Positions 1 to 8,426 of a stretch of 64,000 nt of DNA are shown in pieces. This stretch comes from Qiania dongpingensis (GTDB lineage: Bacteria > Bacillota > Clostridia > Lachnospirales > Lachnospiraceae). The notes beneath the pieces were generated by a model. It was not told where the DNA came from, ran no database searches, and was given only the letters and a program-made list of their open reading frames with translations. A program made the translations under genes and the position numbers. Each line of letters opens with the position of its first letter. The first letter of the stretch is position 1. The DNA lies in NCBI RefSeq assembly GCF_014337195.1, contig NZ_CP060634.1, positions 2,170,001-2,234,000 of the forward strand. The letters run 5' to 3'.

Positions 1-504
1 ACAATTCAGGGAGTGCCCCGGAGCGGGAGTATCCACGAGGATAACAGGTACGGAAAGCCTTTCAAAAATCGGCAGGTCATGCGCTTCCAGCTCGGTGCCC
101 AGGACGACGATGCCGTCCAGTGGGTCGGAAGAGACCATGTGGTAGATCTCTTCTTTGTTTTCCGGGCCGAAGGAGGTGATGACAAGGCGATAACCCAGCT
201 TCCTGCATTCTTCTTCCAGGGAATCAATGATTGAAGAGACAAAATTCCCGTTTTCTTCCACAAGTATTGCGGAATTTTTATATTTCAAAAAACGTATGCT
301 TCTATGAAAAGAAGCTTTATCCCGAAACTCGCTGAAAGCCTCCTCCTTCTTTTCGACTGAGTACCCGTATTCTTCCAGCACCGCGGATATCCTGGCCCTG
401 GTTTCGGTGCTGACCCCTTTTCTGTGGTTGATCACAATAGATACGGCTGCCGGGGAAACACCCAGTTCTGCCGCGATATCCTTCAGCTTATGTTCTTTTT
501 TCAT
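1..504 (-). CDS. LacI-family transcriptional regulator (N-terminal part, cut by window edge)
   Basis: Reading the minus strand from an ATG at 504 gives 168 open codons that run off the window. The protein begins MKKEHKLKDIAAELGVSPAA, a typical LacI helix-turn-helix with its hinge region (residues 5-60). The start of a periplasmic-binding-protein-like effector domain follows. Such proteins bind palindromic operators as dimers and are released or activated by a sugar ligand. The gene is divergent from the dhaK-like gene at 1575, and palindromes of the ACTAAA-TTTAGT type lie between them, so it probably controls that sugar operon. A CGGAGAG ribosome site precedes the start. The long repeat begins 24 bases upstream, and a promoter-like pair inside the repeat would drive this gene. 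Ligand unknown. Confidence 0.9.
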   Translation of the reverse strand, partial: MKKEHKLKDIAAELGVSPAAVSIVINHRKGVSTETRARISAVLEEYGYSVEKKEEAFSEFRDKASFHRSIRFLKYKNSAILVEENGNFVSSIIDSLEEECRKLGYRLVITSFGPENKEEIYHMVSSDPLDGIVVLGTELEAHDLPIFERLSVPVILVDTPAPGHSLNC

Positions 505-527
505 ATCTGCACTCTCCGATTCTATGC

Positions 528-1244
528 TATAAAATACTTTTTGGAATCATTTTAGTAAATTCCGATTACGCTCCAGTTAGGCACCGGCAGAAGTTCCGGA
601 CCGTCACGATTTCGGTTCGCTGGCGACGCAGGGGCCGCTTTATCCCCGCTTCAGGAGTACCGCTCACATGTCGACGGAAAATCCGGATGATTTTCCATCT
701 TCGGTTCGCCCAGAAACGGAATCGGTATTTTTCGTTTCTGCCTCCCTCCGCCTGGGGAACACCGGCCGCTGCCCTGCGGCGCTCACCTTTAGGCCGGCCC
801 GGAATCTTTCTGCCGGTATTCTTTCTGCCGCACCGTTTCAGACGACTTCCGTTCCCTTGATTCCAGAAAAGGATCGGATATCCACACGGCCCGCGCGCCT
901 AACGGCAGCGGGCTACGGCAGACCGCCCCAATAGCTTTTGAGGCAAACGGAAGATACGTTGGTGCGGGAGGAGGAAGGATCCGATCCTATCGTAAGGCGA
1001 GCACCGCAGAGCCGTTAGCAGGCTCTTCCCGGCCGCAGGGAGGTAAAAACCGAATCTCATGCAGGTTTTTATTGAAATCTGACATGGAAAAATATCGATT
1101 TATCCATGTCAGTTGGAAAGGACCGACTGGAGGCCGTAAAGAACCTGGTTACGGCTGCCAGCGAGCCGCCTGGATGGAATCGGATTTCCTCCTGCCTCAT
1201 CTGGTTGTAAAGATACGCTTGTTTTAAAGATATTTAAAGGTAGG
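528..1244 (+). repeat. Long structured intergenic repeat, copy 1 (forward)
   Basis: About 717 bp, nearly identical to 5019-5744 and clearly related to three reverse copies at 8420-9158, 37795-38520 and 58860-59580. Forward orientation is defined by the left end TTTTTGGAATCATTTTAG and the right end AAAGATATTTAAAGGTA. It contains many stem-loops, for example 673-699 (GACGGAAAATC/GATTTTCCATC) and a GACATGGA/TCCATGTC stem near 1081-1110. The left GGTTCGCTGGC and right GCCAGCGAGCC could pair over about 550 bases. An 88-codon reading frame inside is not convincing as a gene. No transposase is present. It could be a large RNA or a non-autonomous mobile element. Confidence 0.9.
531..559 (-). promoter_or_regulatory. 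Promoter-like sequence at repeat end, facing the LacI-type gene
   Basis: On the minus strand TTTACT (559-554), a 17-base spacer and TATTTT (536-531) are read towards the regulator that starts at 504. The same pair with the same spacing occurs at the matching end of copies 2, 4 and 5. It is a weak match to the sigma-A consensus, but the spacing is ideal and no other promoter is visible for the regulator. Confidence 0.4.
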
Positions 1245-1316
1245 ATACAAAATACTTTTTGGAATCATTTTTAATTACTTCCGATTAAGCTTCAATTAAA
1301 CACCGGCCGCCGCCCT
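1245..1316 (+). repeat. Left-end fragment of the long repeat
   Basis: Directly after copy 1 the sequence restarts with GATACAAAATACTTTTTGG and follows the repeat's first 65 or so bases with several differences, ending near ACACCGGCCG. It is a truncated, more diverged second copy in the same orientation, joined head to tail. Confidence 0.8.
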
Positions 1317-1332
1317 GAAAACGTGCTGTCTC

Positions 1333-1399
1333 ACTGAATTTAGTATAGCATAAATATTAAAAAAAGGAAACTAAAATTTAGAGAATACTAAATATTTAG
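1333..1399. promoter_or_regulatory. Cluster of three LacI-type operator candidates
   Basis: Three short palindromes lie here: ACTGAATTTAGT (1333-1344, one mismatched pair), ACTAAAATTTAGA (1370-1382) and CTAAATATTTAG (1388-1399, perfect). A fourth perfect site is at 1536. They lie between the LacI-type regulator and the dhaK-like gene. Dimeric LacI proteins bind sites of this kind, so regulation of this operon is a reasonable inference. Confidence 0.5.
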
Positions 1400-1483
1400 A
1401 AAAACAAACCTGGCTGGATATGGGAAATATGTATAAAGAAAGAAGAAACAAAAGATCATAATAATAAAATATGACGGAAAAAC

Positions 1484-1512
1484 TTGACAAGAGATAAAGT
1501 TCTTGCTAGTAT
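1484..1512 (+). promoter_or_regulatory. Promoter of the dhaK-like operon
   Basis: TTGACA at 1484-1489, a 17-base spacer and TAGTAT at 1507-1512. The -35 is a perfect sigma-A match. The gene starts 63 bases downstream of the -10, with an operator-like palindrome in between. Confidence 0.65.
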
Positions 1513-1535
1513 AAAATTAAATTGAGTAAGCTGGA

Positions 1536-1548
1536 ACTAAAATTTAGT
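1536..1548. promoter_or_regulatory. Operator candidate downstream of the promoter
   Basis: ACTAAA-A-TTTAGT is a perfect odd palindrome located 24 bases after the -10 box and before the ribosome site. Binding of a LacI-type protein here would block early transcription. It shares its half-site with the three sites at 1333-1399. Confidence 0.55.
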
Positions 1549-1574
1549 AATCATGACAAATCGGAGGGTTTAGG

Positions 1575-3299
1575 ATGAAAAAAATTATCAACGCACCGGA
1601 AAACTATGTGGATGAGATGCTGGAGGGTATTTATGTAGCCCACCCTGATCTGGTGACTTATGTGAACGACGACCTGCGCTGCCTGGTCACGGCCAATAAA
1701 AAGGAAGGAAAAGTAGGCATCGCGACGGGCGGCGGGTCCGGACATCTTCCCCTGTTCCTGGGTTATGTGGGAAGAGGCATGCTGGATGGCTGCTGTGTGG
1801 GCGATGTGTTCCAGTCCCCCAGCTCTGAACAAATGCTGGCAGTTACGAAGTCTATTGATTCCGGCGCAGGTGTTCTTTATATTTATGGAAATTACAACGG
1901 AGATATTTTCAACTTTGACATGGCGGCTGAGATGGCCGAGTTTGAGGATGGAATCCGGGTGGAAAGTGTCCTCGGGGCCGACGATGTCGCTTCCGGTCCT
2001 CTCCCTGGAGATGGCGAAAAGAGCATCCGCCGCGGCGTTGCCGGTATTTTCTTTGTGTATAAGTGTGCGGGAGCAGCAGCGGACGAGATGATGAGCCTGG
2101 ATGAAGTAAAGCGTATAGCGGAAAAAGCTGCGGCGAGCGTCCGGACGATGGGCGTGGCTCTGACACCCTGTATCGTTCCGCGTGTGGGACATCCCGGCTT
2201 TTCCATCGGCGATGATGAAATGGAGATAGGCATGGGGATTCATGGTGAGACCGGAATCCGCAGAGGTAAGCTGGAACCCGCTGATGAGATAGTAGAAGAG
2301 ATGCTGGAAAAGATCTTGGGCGACTTTGATGAAATAGACGGCAGTACTGTGGCCGTTCTGGTAAATGGATTGGGAGCGACGACCCTGGATGAGCAGTATA
2401 TTGTTACCAGGAAGATCGATCAGATCTTGAAAGGAAGAAACATTGACGTAAAGAAATACTATGTTGGAGAATATGCAACAGCCCTGGAGATGGCCGGCGT
2501 ATCCATCTCGGTTCTTAAGCTGGACGAGGAGCTGGAGCAGCTTCTGCTCAAGCCCGCGCAGACTCCTTTTTTCCGTCAGGGAAGCATGAATGAGGAAAGT
2601 ACTATAAATCGCGCAAAAAAATGTGCTGAGAGCACAACACAAAAGGCGGGAGAAAGTGGTAATATAGAGGAAGCGGATGCGGATACGAACATTTTGGCTG
2701 ACTTTTTAAAGAACGTCAAGGAAATAATGGCGGATAAAAAGGATTATCTGATCGATCTGGACAGCGTAGTCGGAGACGGGGATCTGGGTCTGACTATGTC
2801 CGACGGTTTTGCCGCCGCTTATAAAGCGGTACATGGAAGCGGAGAAGCGGATTCCGGAAAGCTGCTGTATGCGGCTGGAAAAGCGATGTCGATTGCCGTG
2901 CCTTCTACCATGGGGACTTTGATGGCTTCCGGTCTCATGCAGGCAGGAAAACGTCTGAGGGGTAAGACGGAACTGGGCCTGGCAGAATATGTTGAGCTTT
3001 TTGAGGGTTATACAGAAGGAGTCATGAACCTGGGCAAAGCAAAGGTCGGCGATAAAACGTTTCTGGATGGCATAGTTCCTGCTGTGGAAGCGATGAAAGC
3101 GGCCAAGGAAGCGGGAAAAGATGTAAAGGAAGCGGCTCATGACGCGAGAGAAGCGGCAGAGAAAGGCTTTAAGGCTACGACATCCATGGTAGCGGTCCAC
3201 GGCAGAGCGGCGACCAGAGGAGAGGCTTCCCGGTCACTGCAGGATCCCGGAGCAGCAGTAGCGATGCTGGTCATGGAAGCATTTGACCGGACAGTCTGA
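1575..3299 (+). CDS. Fused DhaK-DhaL ketose (dihydroxyacetone or erythrulose-type) kinase
   Basis: The protein has 574 residues. An N-terminal DhaK domain (about 1-330) carries GGGSGHLPLF and, near residue 220, MGIHGETG, whose histidine is the usual covalent anchor for the keto substrate. A C-terminal DhaL domain (about 365-574) carries DSVVGDGDLG, the aspartates that hold magnesium and ATP. The single-chain form is the ATP-dependent type, in contrast to the PTS-dependent split subunits. Enzymes of this group phosphorylate dihydroxyacetone or four-carbon ketoses such as erythrulose. The next gene is an isomerase-like protein, which points to a sugar or polyol route rather than simple glycerol use. 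GGAGGG precedes the ATG. LacI-type control is likely from the operators upstream. The exact substrate is not known. Confidence 0.9.
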   Translation: MKKIINAPENYVDEMLEGIYVAHPDLVTYVNDDLRCLVTANKKEGKVGIATGGGSGHLPLFLGYVGRGMLDGCCVGDVFQSPSSEQMLAVTKSIDSGAGVLYIYGNYNGDIFNFDMAAEMAEFEDGIRVESVLGADDVASGPLPGDGEKSIRRGVAGIFFVYKCAGAAADEMMSLDEVKRIAEKAAASVRTMGVALTPCIVPRVGHPGFSIGDDEMEIGMGIHGETGIRRGKLEPADEIVEEMLEKILGDFDEIDGSTVAVLVNGLGATTLDEQYIVTRKIDQILKGRNIDVKKYYVGEYATALEMAGVSISVLKLDEELEQLLLKPAQTPFFRQGSMNEESTINRAKKCAESTTQKAGESGNIEEADADTNILADFLKNVKEIMADKKDYLIDLDSVVGDGDLGLTMSDGFAAAYKAVHGSGEADSGKLLYAAGKAMSIAVPSTMGTLMASGLMQAGKRLRGKTELGLAEYVELFEGYTEGVMNLGKAKVGDKTFLDGIVPAVEAMKAAKEAGKDVKEAAHDAREAAEKGFKATTSMVAVHGRAATRGEASRSLQDPGAAVAMLVMEAFDRTV

Positions 3300-3398
3300 C
3301 ACAGGAGATCGGTTAATACGAAACGCCAGGTGCCGTATGTATCCCACAATCCGGCCGTGAGCCGGTTTCCAGGAGAAGGAAAAACATAAAATTCAAAT

Positions 3399-3431
3399 GG
3401 GCGGAGGAGACCGGAAAGGCCTCTGCCGCCC
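3399..3431 (+). other. Stem-loop between the kinase and isomerase genes
   Basis: GGGCGGAGGAG pairs with CTCTGCCGCCC to give a strong hairpin without a T tract, 38 bases before the isomerase start. It could be a processing or mRNA-stabilising element in the operon. Confidence 0.45.
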
Positions 3432-3469
3432 TATTGGAAATGACAGAAAAGGAAAGGGAGGAATTTGTA

Positions 3470-4939
3470 ATGAACAACGTTCCAAACATCAAAGTCGGCA
3501 TTGTGGCCGTAAGCCGTGACTGCTTCCCCATGACCCTGTCGGTCAACAGGAGAAAAGCGGTAGCAGCGGCATATGAGAAAAAATATGGAGAAATTTTTGA
3601 ATGTCCTACCTGCGTAGAAGAAGAGCTTGGTATGAGGAAGGCTCTTTCAGAACTGAAAGAGGCAGGATGCAATGCGCTCGTGGTATATCTGGGGAATTTT
3701 GGTCCTGAAACTCCGGAAACCCTGCTTGCCAAAGAATTTGACGGACCGGTAATGTTCGTGGCGGCTGCGGAGGAAACGGGAGATGATTTGGTGGAAGGCC
3801 GCGGAGACGCGTACTGCGGGATGCTGAACGCCAGCTACAACCTGAAGCTCCGCGAGGTCAACGTTTATATTCCGGAATATCCGGTGGGGACAGCAGAAGA
3901 ATGTGCGGACATGATTTTTGATTTCCTTCCTATAGCGAGAACGGTAGTAGGACTCAGAAATCTGAAAATTATCTCCTTTGGCCCCAGGCCCAAGGATTTC
4001 CTGGCCTGCAATGCGCCCATAAAGCGCCTTTACGATCTGGGTGTGGAAATTGAAGAGAATTCTGAACTGGATTTATTTGAGTCCTTTAAGCACCATGCAG
4101 AAGATGAGAGAATCCCTGGTGTGGTAAAGGAGATGGAGGCCGAGCTGGGCGCCGGGAACAAGAAGCCGGGAGTTCTCAGCCGCCTTGCACAGTATGAATT
4201 GACTCTTCTGGATTGGGTAGAGGCGCACAAGGGTTCAAGAGAATTTGTGGCAATCGCCGGAAAATGCTGGCCTGCGTTCCAGACTCAGTTCGGATTTGTT
4301 CCTTGTTATGTGAACAGCCGGCTGACCGCCAAAGGAATACCGGTTTCATGTGAAGTGGATATATATGGCGCGCTGAGCGAGTACATAGGAACCGTCGTTA
4401 GCCAGGATACGGTGACTCTTCTGGATATCAACAATACGGTGCCTAATGATATGTATGAAGCAGAGATCAAGAAAAAGTATGTATACTCTCAAAAGGATAC
4501 GTTCATGGGCTTCCATTGTGGAAATACTTCTTCCGGGAAGCTGGTATCCTGCGAGATGAGAAATCAGCTGATCATGACCAGGACGCTCCCCGAGGAGTCT
4601 ACTCAGGGAACTCTGGAAGGAGATATTGTACCTGGCGACATCACATTTTTCCGTCTGCAGAGCACGGCGGACAGCAAGCTCCGCGCTTATGTGGCACAGG
4701 GAGAAGTCCTTCCCGTGGCGACCAGATCCTTTGGAGGAATCGGCATCTTTGCGATACCGGAAATGGGACGTTTCTACCGTCATGTGCTGGTAGAGAAGAA
4801 TTTCCCTCATCACGGGGCGGTGGCCTTCGGCCATTTCGGCAAGGCGCTGTATAATATATTCCGTTATTTGGGAGTGGAGGATATCGGATTCAATCAGCCT
4901 AAAGGTATGTTGTATCCCAGCGAGAATCCATTTGCCTGA
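3470..4939 (+). CDS. L-fucose/L-arabinose isomerase-family protein
   Basis: 489 residues from the ATG at 3470, chosen because GGGAGG stands 10 bases upstream; an in-frame TTG at 3434 lacks one. The layout matches the L-fucose isomerase superfamily: N-terminal Rossmann-like domains (MNNVPNIKVGIVAVSRD, then VVYLGNFG) and a C-terminal domain with LDINNTVPNDM and GFHCGNTSSG. These enzymes interconvert aldoses and ketoses using manganese. Similar Firmicutes proteins also act on other sugars, including sulfoquinovose, so the name should not be read as fucose specificity. It follows the DhaK-DhaL gene by 170 bases and is probably co-transcribed. One idea is that it makes a ketose that the kinase then uses. 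Confidence 0.8.
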   Translation: MNNVPNIKVGIVAVSRDCFPMTLSVNRRKAVAAAYEKKYGEIFECPTCVEEELGMRKALSELKEAGCNALVVYLGNFGPETPETLLAKEFDGPVMFVAAAEETGDDLVEGRGDAYCGMLNASYNLKLREVNVYIPEYPVGTAEECADMIFDFLPIARTVVGLRNLKIISFGPRPKDFLACNAPIKRLYDLGVEIEENSELDLFESFKHHAEDERIPGVVKEMEAELGAGNKKPGVLSRLAQYELTLLDWVEAHKGSREFVAIAGKCWPAFQTQFGFVPCYVNSRLTAKGIPVSCEVDIYGALSEYIGTVVSQDTVTLLDINNTVPNDMYEAEIKKKYVYSQKDTFMGFHCGNTSSGKLVSCEMRNQLIMTRTLPEESTQGTLEGDIVPGDITFFRLQSTADSKLRAYVAQGEVLPVATRSFGGIGIFAIPEMGRFYRHVLVEKNFPHHGAVAFGHFGKALYNIFRYLGVEDIGFNQPKGMLYPSENPFA

Positions 4940-4974
4940 CTGGTAAAAAGTTCATAGAGGTGTTATAATTTTAG

Positions 4975-5010
4975 TACCCTCGGTCCGCATGGAAGTGCAG
5001 GCCGGGGGTA
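4975..5010 (+). terminator. Strong hairpin after the isomerase gene
   Basis: Bases 4975-4990 pair with 4995-5010 with a GGAA loop: 15 of 16 positions pair, counting G-U. There is no clear T tract, so termination may be factor-assisted. The long repeat copy 2 begins just after it. Confidence 0.5.
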
Positions 5011-5018
5011 TGATAGTA

Positions 5019-5744
5019 TGATACAAAATATTTTTTGGAATCATTTTAGTAAATTCCGATTACGCTCCAGTTAGGCACCGGCAGAAGTTCCGGACCGTCA
5101 TGATTTCGGTTCGCTGGCGACGCAGGGGCCGCTTTATCCCCGCTCCAGGAGTACCGCTCACATGTCGACGGAAAATCCGGATGATTTTCCATCTTCGGTT
5201 CGCCCAGAAACGGAATCGGTATTTTTCGTTTCTGCCTCCCTCCGCCTGGGGAACACCGGCCGCTGCCCTGCGGCGCTCACCTTTAGGCCGGCCCGGAATC
5301 TTTCTGCCGGTATTCTTTCTGCCGCACCGTTTCAGACGACTTCCGTTCCCTTGATTCCAGAAAAGGATCGGATATCCACACGGCCCGCGCGCCTAACGGC
5401 AGCGGGCTACGGCAGACCGCCCCAATAGCTTTTGAGGCAAACAGAAGATACGTTGGTGCGGGAGGAGGAGCAGGAGGAAGGATCCGATCCTATCGTAAGG
5501 CGAGCACCGCAGAGCCGTTAGCAGGCTCTTCCCGGCCGCAGGGAGGTAAAAACCGAATTTCATGCAGTTTTTTATTGGAATCTGACATGGAAAAATATCG
5601 ATTTATCCATGTCAGTTGGAAAGAACCGACTGGAGGCCGTAAAGAACCTGGTTACGGCTGCCAGCGAGCCGCCTGGATGGAATCGGATTTCCTCCTGCCT
5701 CATCTGGTTGTAAAGATACGCTTGTTTTAAAGATATTTAAAGGT
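5019..5744 (+). repeat. Long structured intergenic repeat, copy 2 (forward)
   Basis: Nearly identical to copy 1, differing by a handful of bases and a short GGAGGAGCA-type expansion near 5461. The hairpin at 5167-5193 matches that of copy 1. A three-hairpin repeat follows at once at 5742. This is the only copy whose promoter-like end (AAAATA at 5025-5030) points at the 3' end of a gene rather than a start. It occupies most of the gap between the isomerase and plsC. Confidence 0.9.
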
Positions 5745-5808
5745 ATACCCAAGGGCACCCCTTAATTCATGCCCTCCGGGCAGGCGCACTTCGTGCGGCA
5801 AGGTATAC
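5742..5808 (+). repeat. Three-hairpin short repeat
   Basis: A unit of about 65 bp bounded by GGTATAC motifs. It holds three consecutive tight hairpins with 3-base loops: AAGGG-cac-CCCTT, TGCCC-tcc-GGGCA and CGCAC-ttc-GTGCG. Related copies are at 8362, 37732, 38519, 58758 and 58816, with a remnant at 51452. All except the remnant abut a copy of the long repeat. Confidence 0.85.
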
Positions 5809-5864
5809 TTTCTGGAAATAATAGTAGAGATTTCACCATTTCAGTTAAAGATTGAGGTCTGTTT

Positions 5865-6584
5865 ATGAAACGTATTTGTCTGATGGTACTCCGGCTGTTT
5901 TATATTGCGCCCGTCTGGTTTTTCAAAATCTGGAGCTGGGGACGGAATGACAGACACACGGAGGCCGAGAAGTTTGCCCTGCTGAAGCGTGTGACGATCC
6001 GGGCCAACCGTGCGGGCCGGGTCGTGATTGAACCGCATGGCCTGGAGAATCTCCCAAAGGAGCCGGGCTATATCATGTTCCCCAATCATCAGGGGCTTTT
6101 TGACGTGCTGGGATTTTTGGAAGCGGCTCCAATGCCGTTTACAGTGGTGATGAAAAAAGAAGTGGAAAATATTTTTTTGCTGAAGCAGGTCCGTCTTCTT
6201 TTAAAAGCCCAGAGTATTGACCGGGAAGATCTGCGGGATTCTCTTCGGGTGATCAACCGGATGACGGAGGAAGTGAAACAGGGCCGCAATTATCTGATAT
6301 TTGCAGAAGGGACCAGGAGCAAGGGCGGGAACCATCTTCTCGATTTCAAGGGAGGTAGCTTTAAAAGTGCTATAAATGCCAAATGTCCGATTGTCCCGGT
6401 GGCCGTCATTGACAGCTATAAAGCGTTTGACACACATTCCATTGAAAAAGTGACCGTGCAGCTTCACTATCTTGAGCCTCTCCGGTACGAAGACTATAAA
6501 GGGATGCGTACCATAGAGATTGCGAAAATAGTGAGAGGGCGGATTGAGGCGGTCATGAAAGAATACGCCGATGACTGGCAGTAA
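5865..6584 (+). CDS. plsC: 1-acyl-sn-glycerol-3-phosphate acyltransferase
   Basis: 239 residues, a usual size for PlsC. It adds the second acyl chain to lysophosphatidic acid, giving phosphatidic acid for membrane lipids. The catalytic NHQGLFD box (NHxxxxD, near residue 75) and the substrate-binding FAEGTRSKGG block (near 146) are both present. An N-terminal hydrophobic stretch (LMVLRLFYIAPVWFF) is the likely membrane anchor. GAGG precedes the ATG. The gene follows repeat copy 2 and the three-hairpin repeat, and sits 34 bases before uridine phosphorylase, so the two may share a transcript although their functions are unrelated. Confidence 0.9.
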   Translation: MKRICLMVLRLFYIAPVWFFKIWSWGRNDRHTEAEKFALLKRVTIRANRAGRVVIEPHGLENLPKEPGYIMFPNHQGLFDVLGFLEAAPMPFTVVMKKEVENIFLLKQVRLLLKAQSIDREDLRDSLRVINRMTEEVKQGRNYLIFAEGTRSKGGNHLLDFKGGSFKSAINAKCPIVPVAVIDSYKAFDTHSIEKVTVQLHYLEPLRYEDYKGMRTIEIAKIVRGRIEAVMKEYADDWQ

Positions 6585-6618
6585 AATGAGCGTTTAGTGG
6601 CAGAAAGGAGAGAGAATC

Positions 6619-7371
6619 ATGGATAAGATGTATCATATTGGATTGGATGACAGCCATGGGGCAAAATATGCAATCCTTCCGGGGGATCCGGGAAGAGTAG
6701 AGAAGATAGCAGGTTATCTGCAAAATCCTGTATTTCTGGGGCAAAACCGAGAATATACTTCCTGGTCTGGAGAACTGGCCGGAGAACGGGTCCTGGTCAT
6801 GTCCACCGGCATGGGGGGACCGTCCACGGCGATTGGCGTAGAGGAGCTGTATCAGACGGGAGTCCGGACCATGATTCGTGTTGGAACCTGTGGGGGGATG
6901 GCGGAACAGGTGATGGGAGGCGACCTGGTGATTGCCAACGGAGCAATCCGCATGGAAGGCACTTCAAAAGAATATGTGGACATTGCTTTTCCTGCTGTAG
7001 CAGATTTCCAGGTGACGAAGGCGCTGGAGCAGGCAGCCATAGATCTGGGCGCCAGATTCCATTTGGGCATTGTCCAGTGCAAGGACAGCTTTTACGGCCA
7101 GCACAGTCCTGATCGGATGCCATGTGGAAAAGAATTGGAAGAGAAGTGGAACATGTGGATAAAGGCCGGATGCCTGGCGTCAGAGATGGAAAGTGCCGCC
7201 TTGTATATCGCAGCCCAGATTTTAGGGATCAGAGCAGGCTGCATCCTCAATGTAATCTGGAATCAGGAAAGAAAGAAAAAAGGGCTCTCTGACCCCCATT
7301 GCCATGATACATCATTGGCGATACGGGCAGCAGTACACGCAGTAGAACTTTTGATCAAGAAAGAACGCTGA
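6619..7371 (+). CDS. udp: Uridine phosphorylase
   Basis: 250 residues. It splits uridine with phosphate into uracil and ribose-1-phosphate for pyrimidine salvage. Family features are the N-terminal ILPGDPGRV (phosphate site), STGMGGPS, IRVGTCGGM and the nucleoside-binding ASEMESAALY near residue 193. The length fits the Udp/PNP-I family. AAGGAGAGAG lies 7 bases before the ATG. Specificity for uridine over other nucleosides is inferred from overall similarity to Udp, not proven. Confidence 0.88.
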   Translation: MDKMYHIGLDDSHGAKYAILPGDPGRVEKIAGYLQNPVFLGQNREYTSWSGELAGERVLVMSTGMGGPSTAIGVEELYQTGVRTMIRVGTCGGMAEQVMGGDLVIANGAIRMEGTSKEYVDIAFPAVADFQVTKALEQAAIDLGARFHLGIVQCKDSFYGQHSPDRMPCGKELEEKWNMWIKAGCLASEMESAALYIAAQILGIRAGCILNVIWNQERKKKGLSDPHCHDTSLAIRAAVHAVELLIKKER

Positions 7372-7485
7372 CTAAAAAGAAAAAAGAAGATAGTAGACAG
7401 TCAACAATATAATGGAGAGGTCAAAATTAGACAAATAGAAAACGATAATTCCGTCATTTTTACCAATATCATTTGTGCAAAATGC

Positions 7486-7494
7486 TGATATAAT
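7486..7494 (+). promoter_or_regulatory. Extended -10 promoter
   Basis: TGATATAAT matches the extended -10 form (TG-N-TATAAT) 45 bases before the phosphotransferase start. No good -35 box is visible. Confidence 0.5.
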
Positions 7495-7538
7495 AAAAGT
7501 AAGAGAAGAAAAGTGTTTTGCAGAAATGAGGTGATAGT

Positions 7539-8285
7539 ATGAAGGAAAAGATTTTGATCGCATCTGGAAATCACAATGTGTATCGGGAAGGGAATTATAC
7601 GGTGAAAGTGTTCCAAAAGGGCTTTCCCAAATCCGAGGTTCTTCGGGAAGCAATGCACATGTCCTTGGTGGAAGGCCTGGGGATGCATGTACCGGAGCTC
7701 CATTCTGTGGGACTTACGGAAGACGGGAGCTGGGCGATCACGTATGATTATATTGAGGGAAAAACCTTGATGCAGCTGATGGAGGAACATCCGGAAAAGC
7801 TGGAGGAATACGTGGACGGAATGTTGGACTGCCAGCTGGAGATGTTTGAAAAAAAAGCTCCTCTCCTGAATAATTTAAAGAGTAAAATGAAACGGCAGAT
7901 TCAGAGTCTGGACTGCATCAATGATATTACCAGATATGAGCTTTTAACGAAGTTAAACAGCATGCCGGATCACGCGAAGCTTTGTCACGGGGACTTTTGT
8001 CCGTCTAACATCATCGTAGGAGAAGACGGCTGGTATATTTTGGACTGGATTCATGCGTCGCAGGGAAACGCCAGCGCTGATGTTGCCAGGACGTATCTGC
8101 TTCTGGCCTTGCAGAATCTGGACGCAGCGTACTATTATCTGAATCGGTTCTGCGAAAGGACCGGTACAGCGAAGATTTATGTACAGAACTGGCTTCCGCT
8201 GGTAGCGGCCGCTCAGCTGACTAAAAAGCGGCCGGAAGAGTCAGAGCTTCTGCAGTCCTGGCTGAACGTGGTGGATACCGATTGA
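7539..8285 (+). CDS. Phosphotransferase of the aminoglycoside/choline kinase fold
   Basis: 248 residues. The catalytic loop is LCHGDFCPSNIIV (near residue 150), and the metal-binding aspartate is in YILDWIHAS about 15 residues later, as in APH and choline/ethanolamine kinases. The N-terminal part is a small ATP-binding lobe (ITYDYIEGKTLMQL is the hinge). Proteins like this phosphorylate small alcohols or sugars. Nothing nearby suggests drug resistance, and the substrate cannot be read from the sequence. It stands alone, with its own promoter and a good terminator. Confidence 0.75.
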   Translation: MKEKILIASGNHNVYREGNYTVKVFQKGFPKSEVLREAMHMSLVEGLGMHVPELHSVGLTEDGSWAITYDYIEGKTLMQLMEEHPEKLEEYVDGMLDCQLEMFEKKAPLLNNLKSKMKRQIQSLDCINDITRYELLTKLNSMPDHAKLCHGDFCPSNIIVGEDGWYILDWIHASQGNASADVARTYLLLALQNLDAAYYYLNRFCERTGTAKIYVQNWLPLVAAAQLTKKRPEESELLQSWLNVVDTD

Positions 8286-8318
8286 ATAACGGATAGAAAG
8301 TAAATGGTAAGTTAGAAG

Positions 8319-8355
8319 GCTGTCCTGTAGCTTGAGTGCCGCAGGACAGCTTTTT
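8319..8355 (+). terminator. Intrinsic terminator
   Basis: GCTGTCCTG (8319-8327) pairs with CAGGACAGC (8342-8350) and is followed by TTTTT. It ends the phosphotransferase transcript. Confidence 0.85.
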
Positions 8356-8361
8356 GTATTA

Positions 8362-8426
8362 TACCTTACCGCACGGAGTGCGCCCGCCCGCAGGGCATGA
8401 ATTAAGGGATGCCCTTGGGTATACCT
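8362..8426 (-). repeat. Three-hairpin short repeat (reverse)
   Basis: Reverse copy of the unit at 5742, with CGCAC-gga-GTGCG, GCCC-gca-GGGC and AAGGG-atg-CCCTT read on the plus strand. It joins directly to long-repeat copy 3. Confidence 0.85.

Noticed and set aside
668..934. An 88-codon open frame, repeated exactly at 5162-5428 and partly in the reverse copies
   Set aside because: It lies wholly inside the long repeat, crosses stable hairpins, is broken by a frameshift in copy 5 and by an early stop in copy 3, and has the composition of GC-rich shadow frames.
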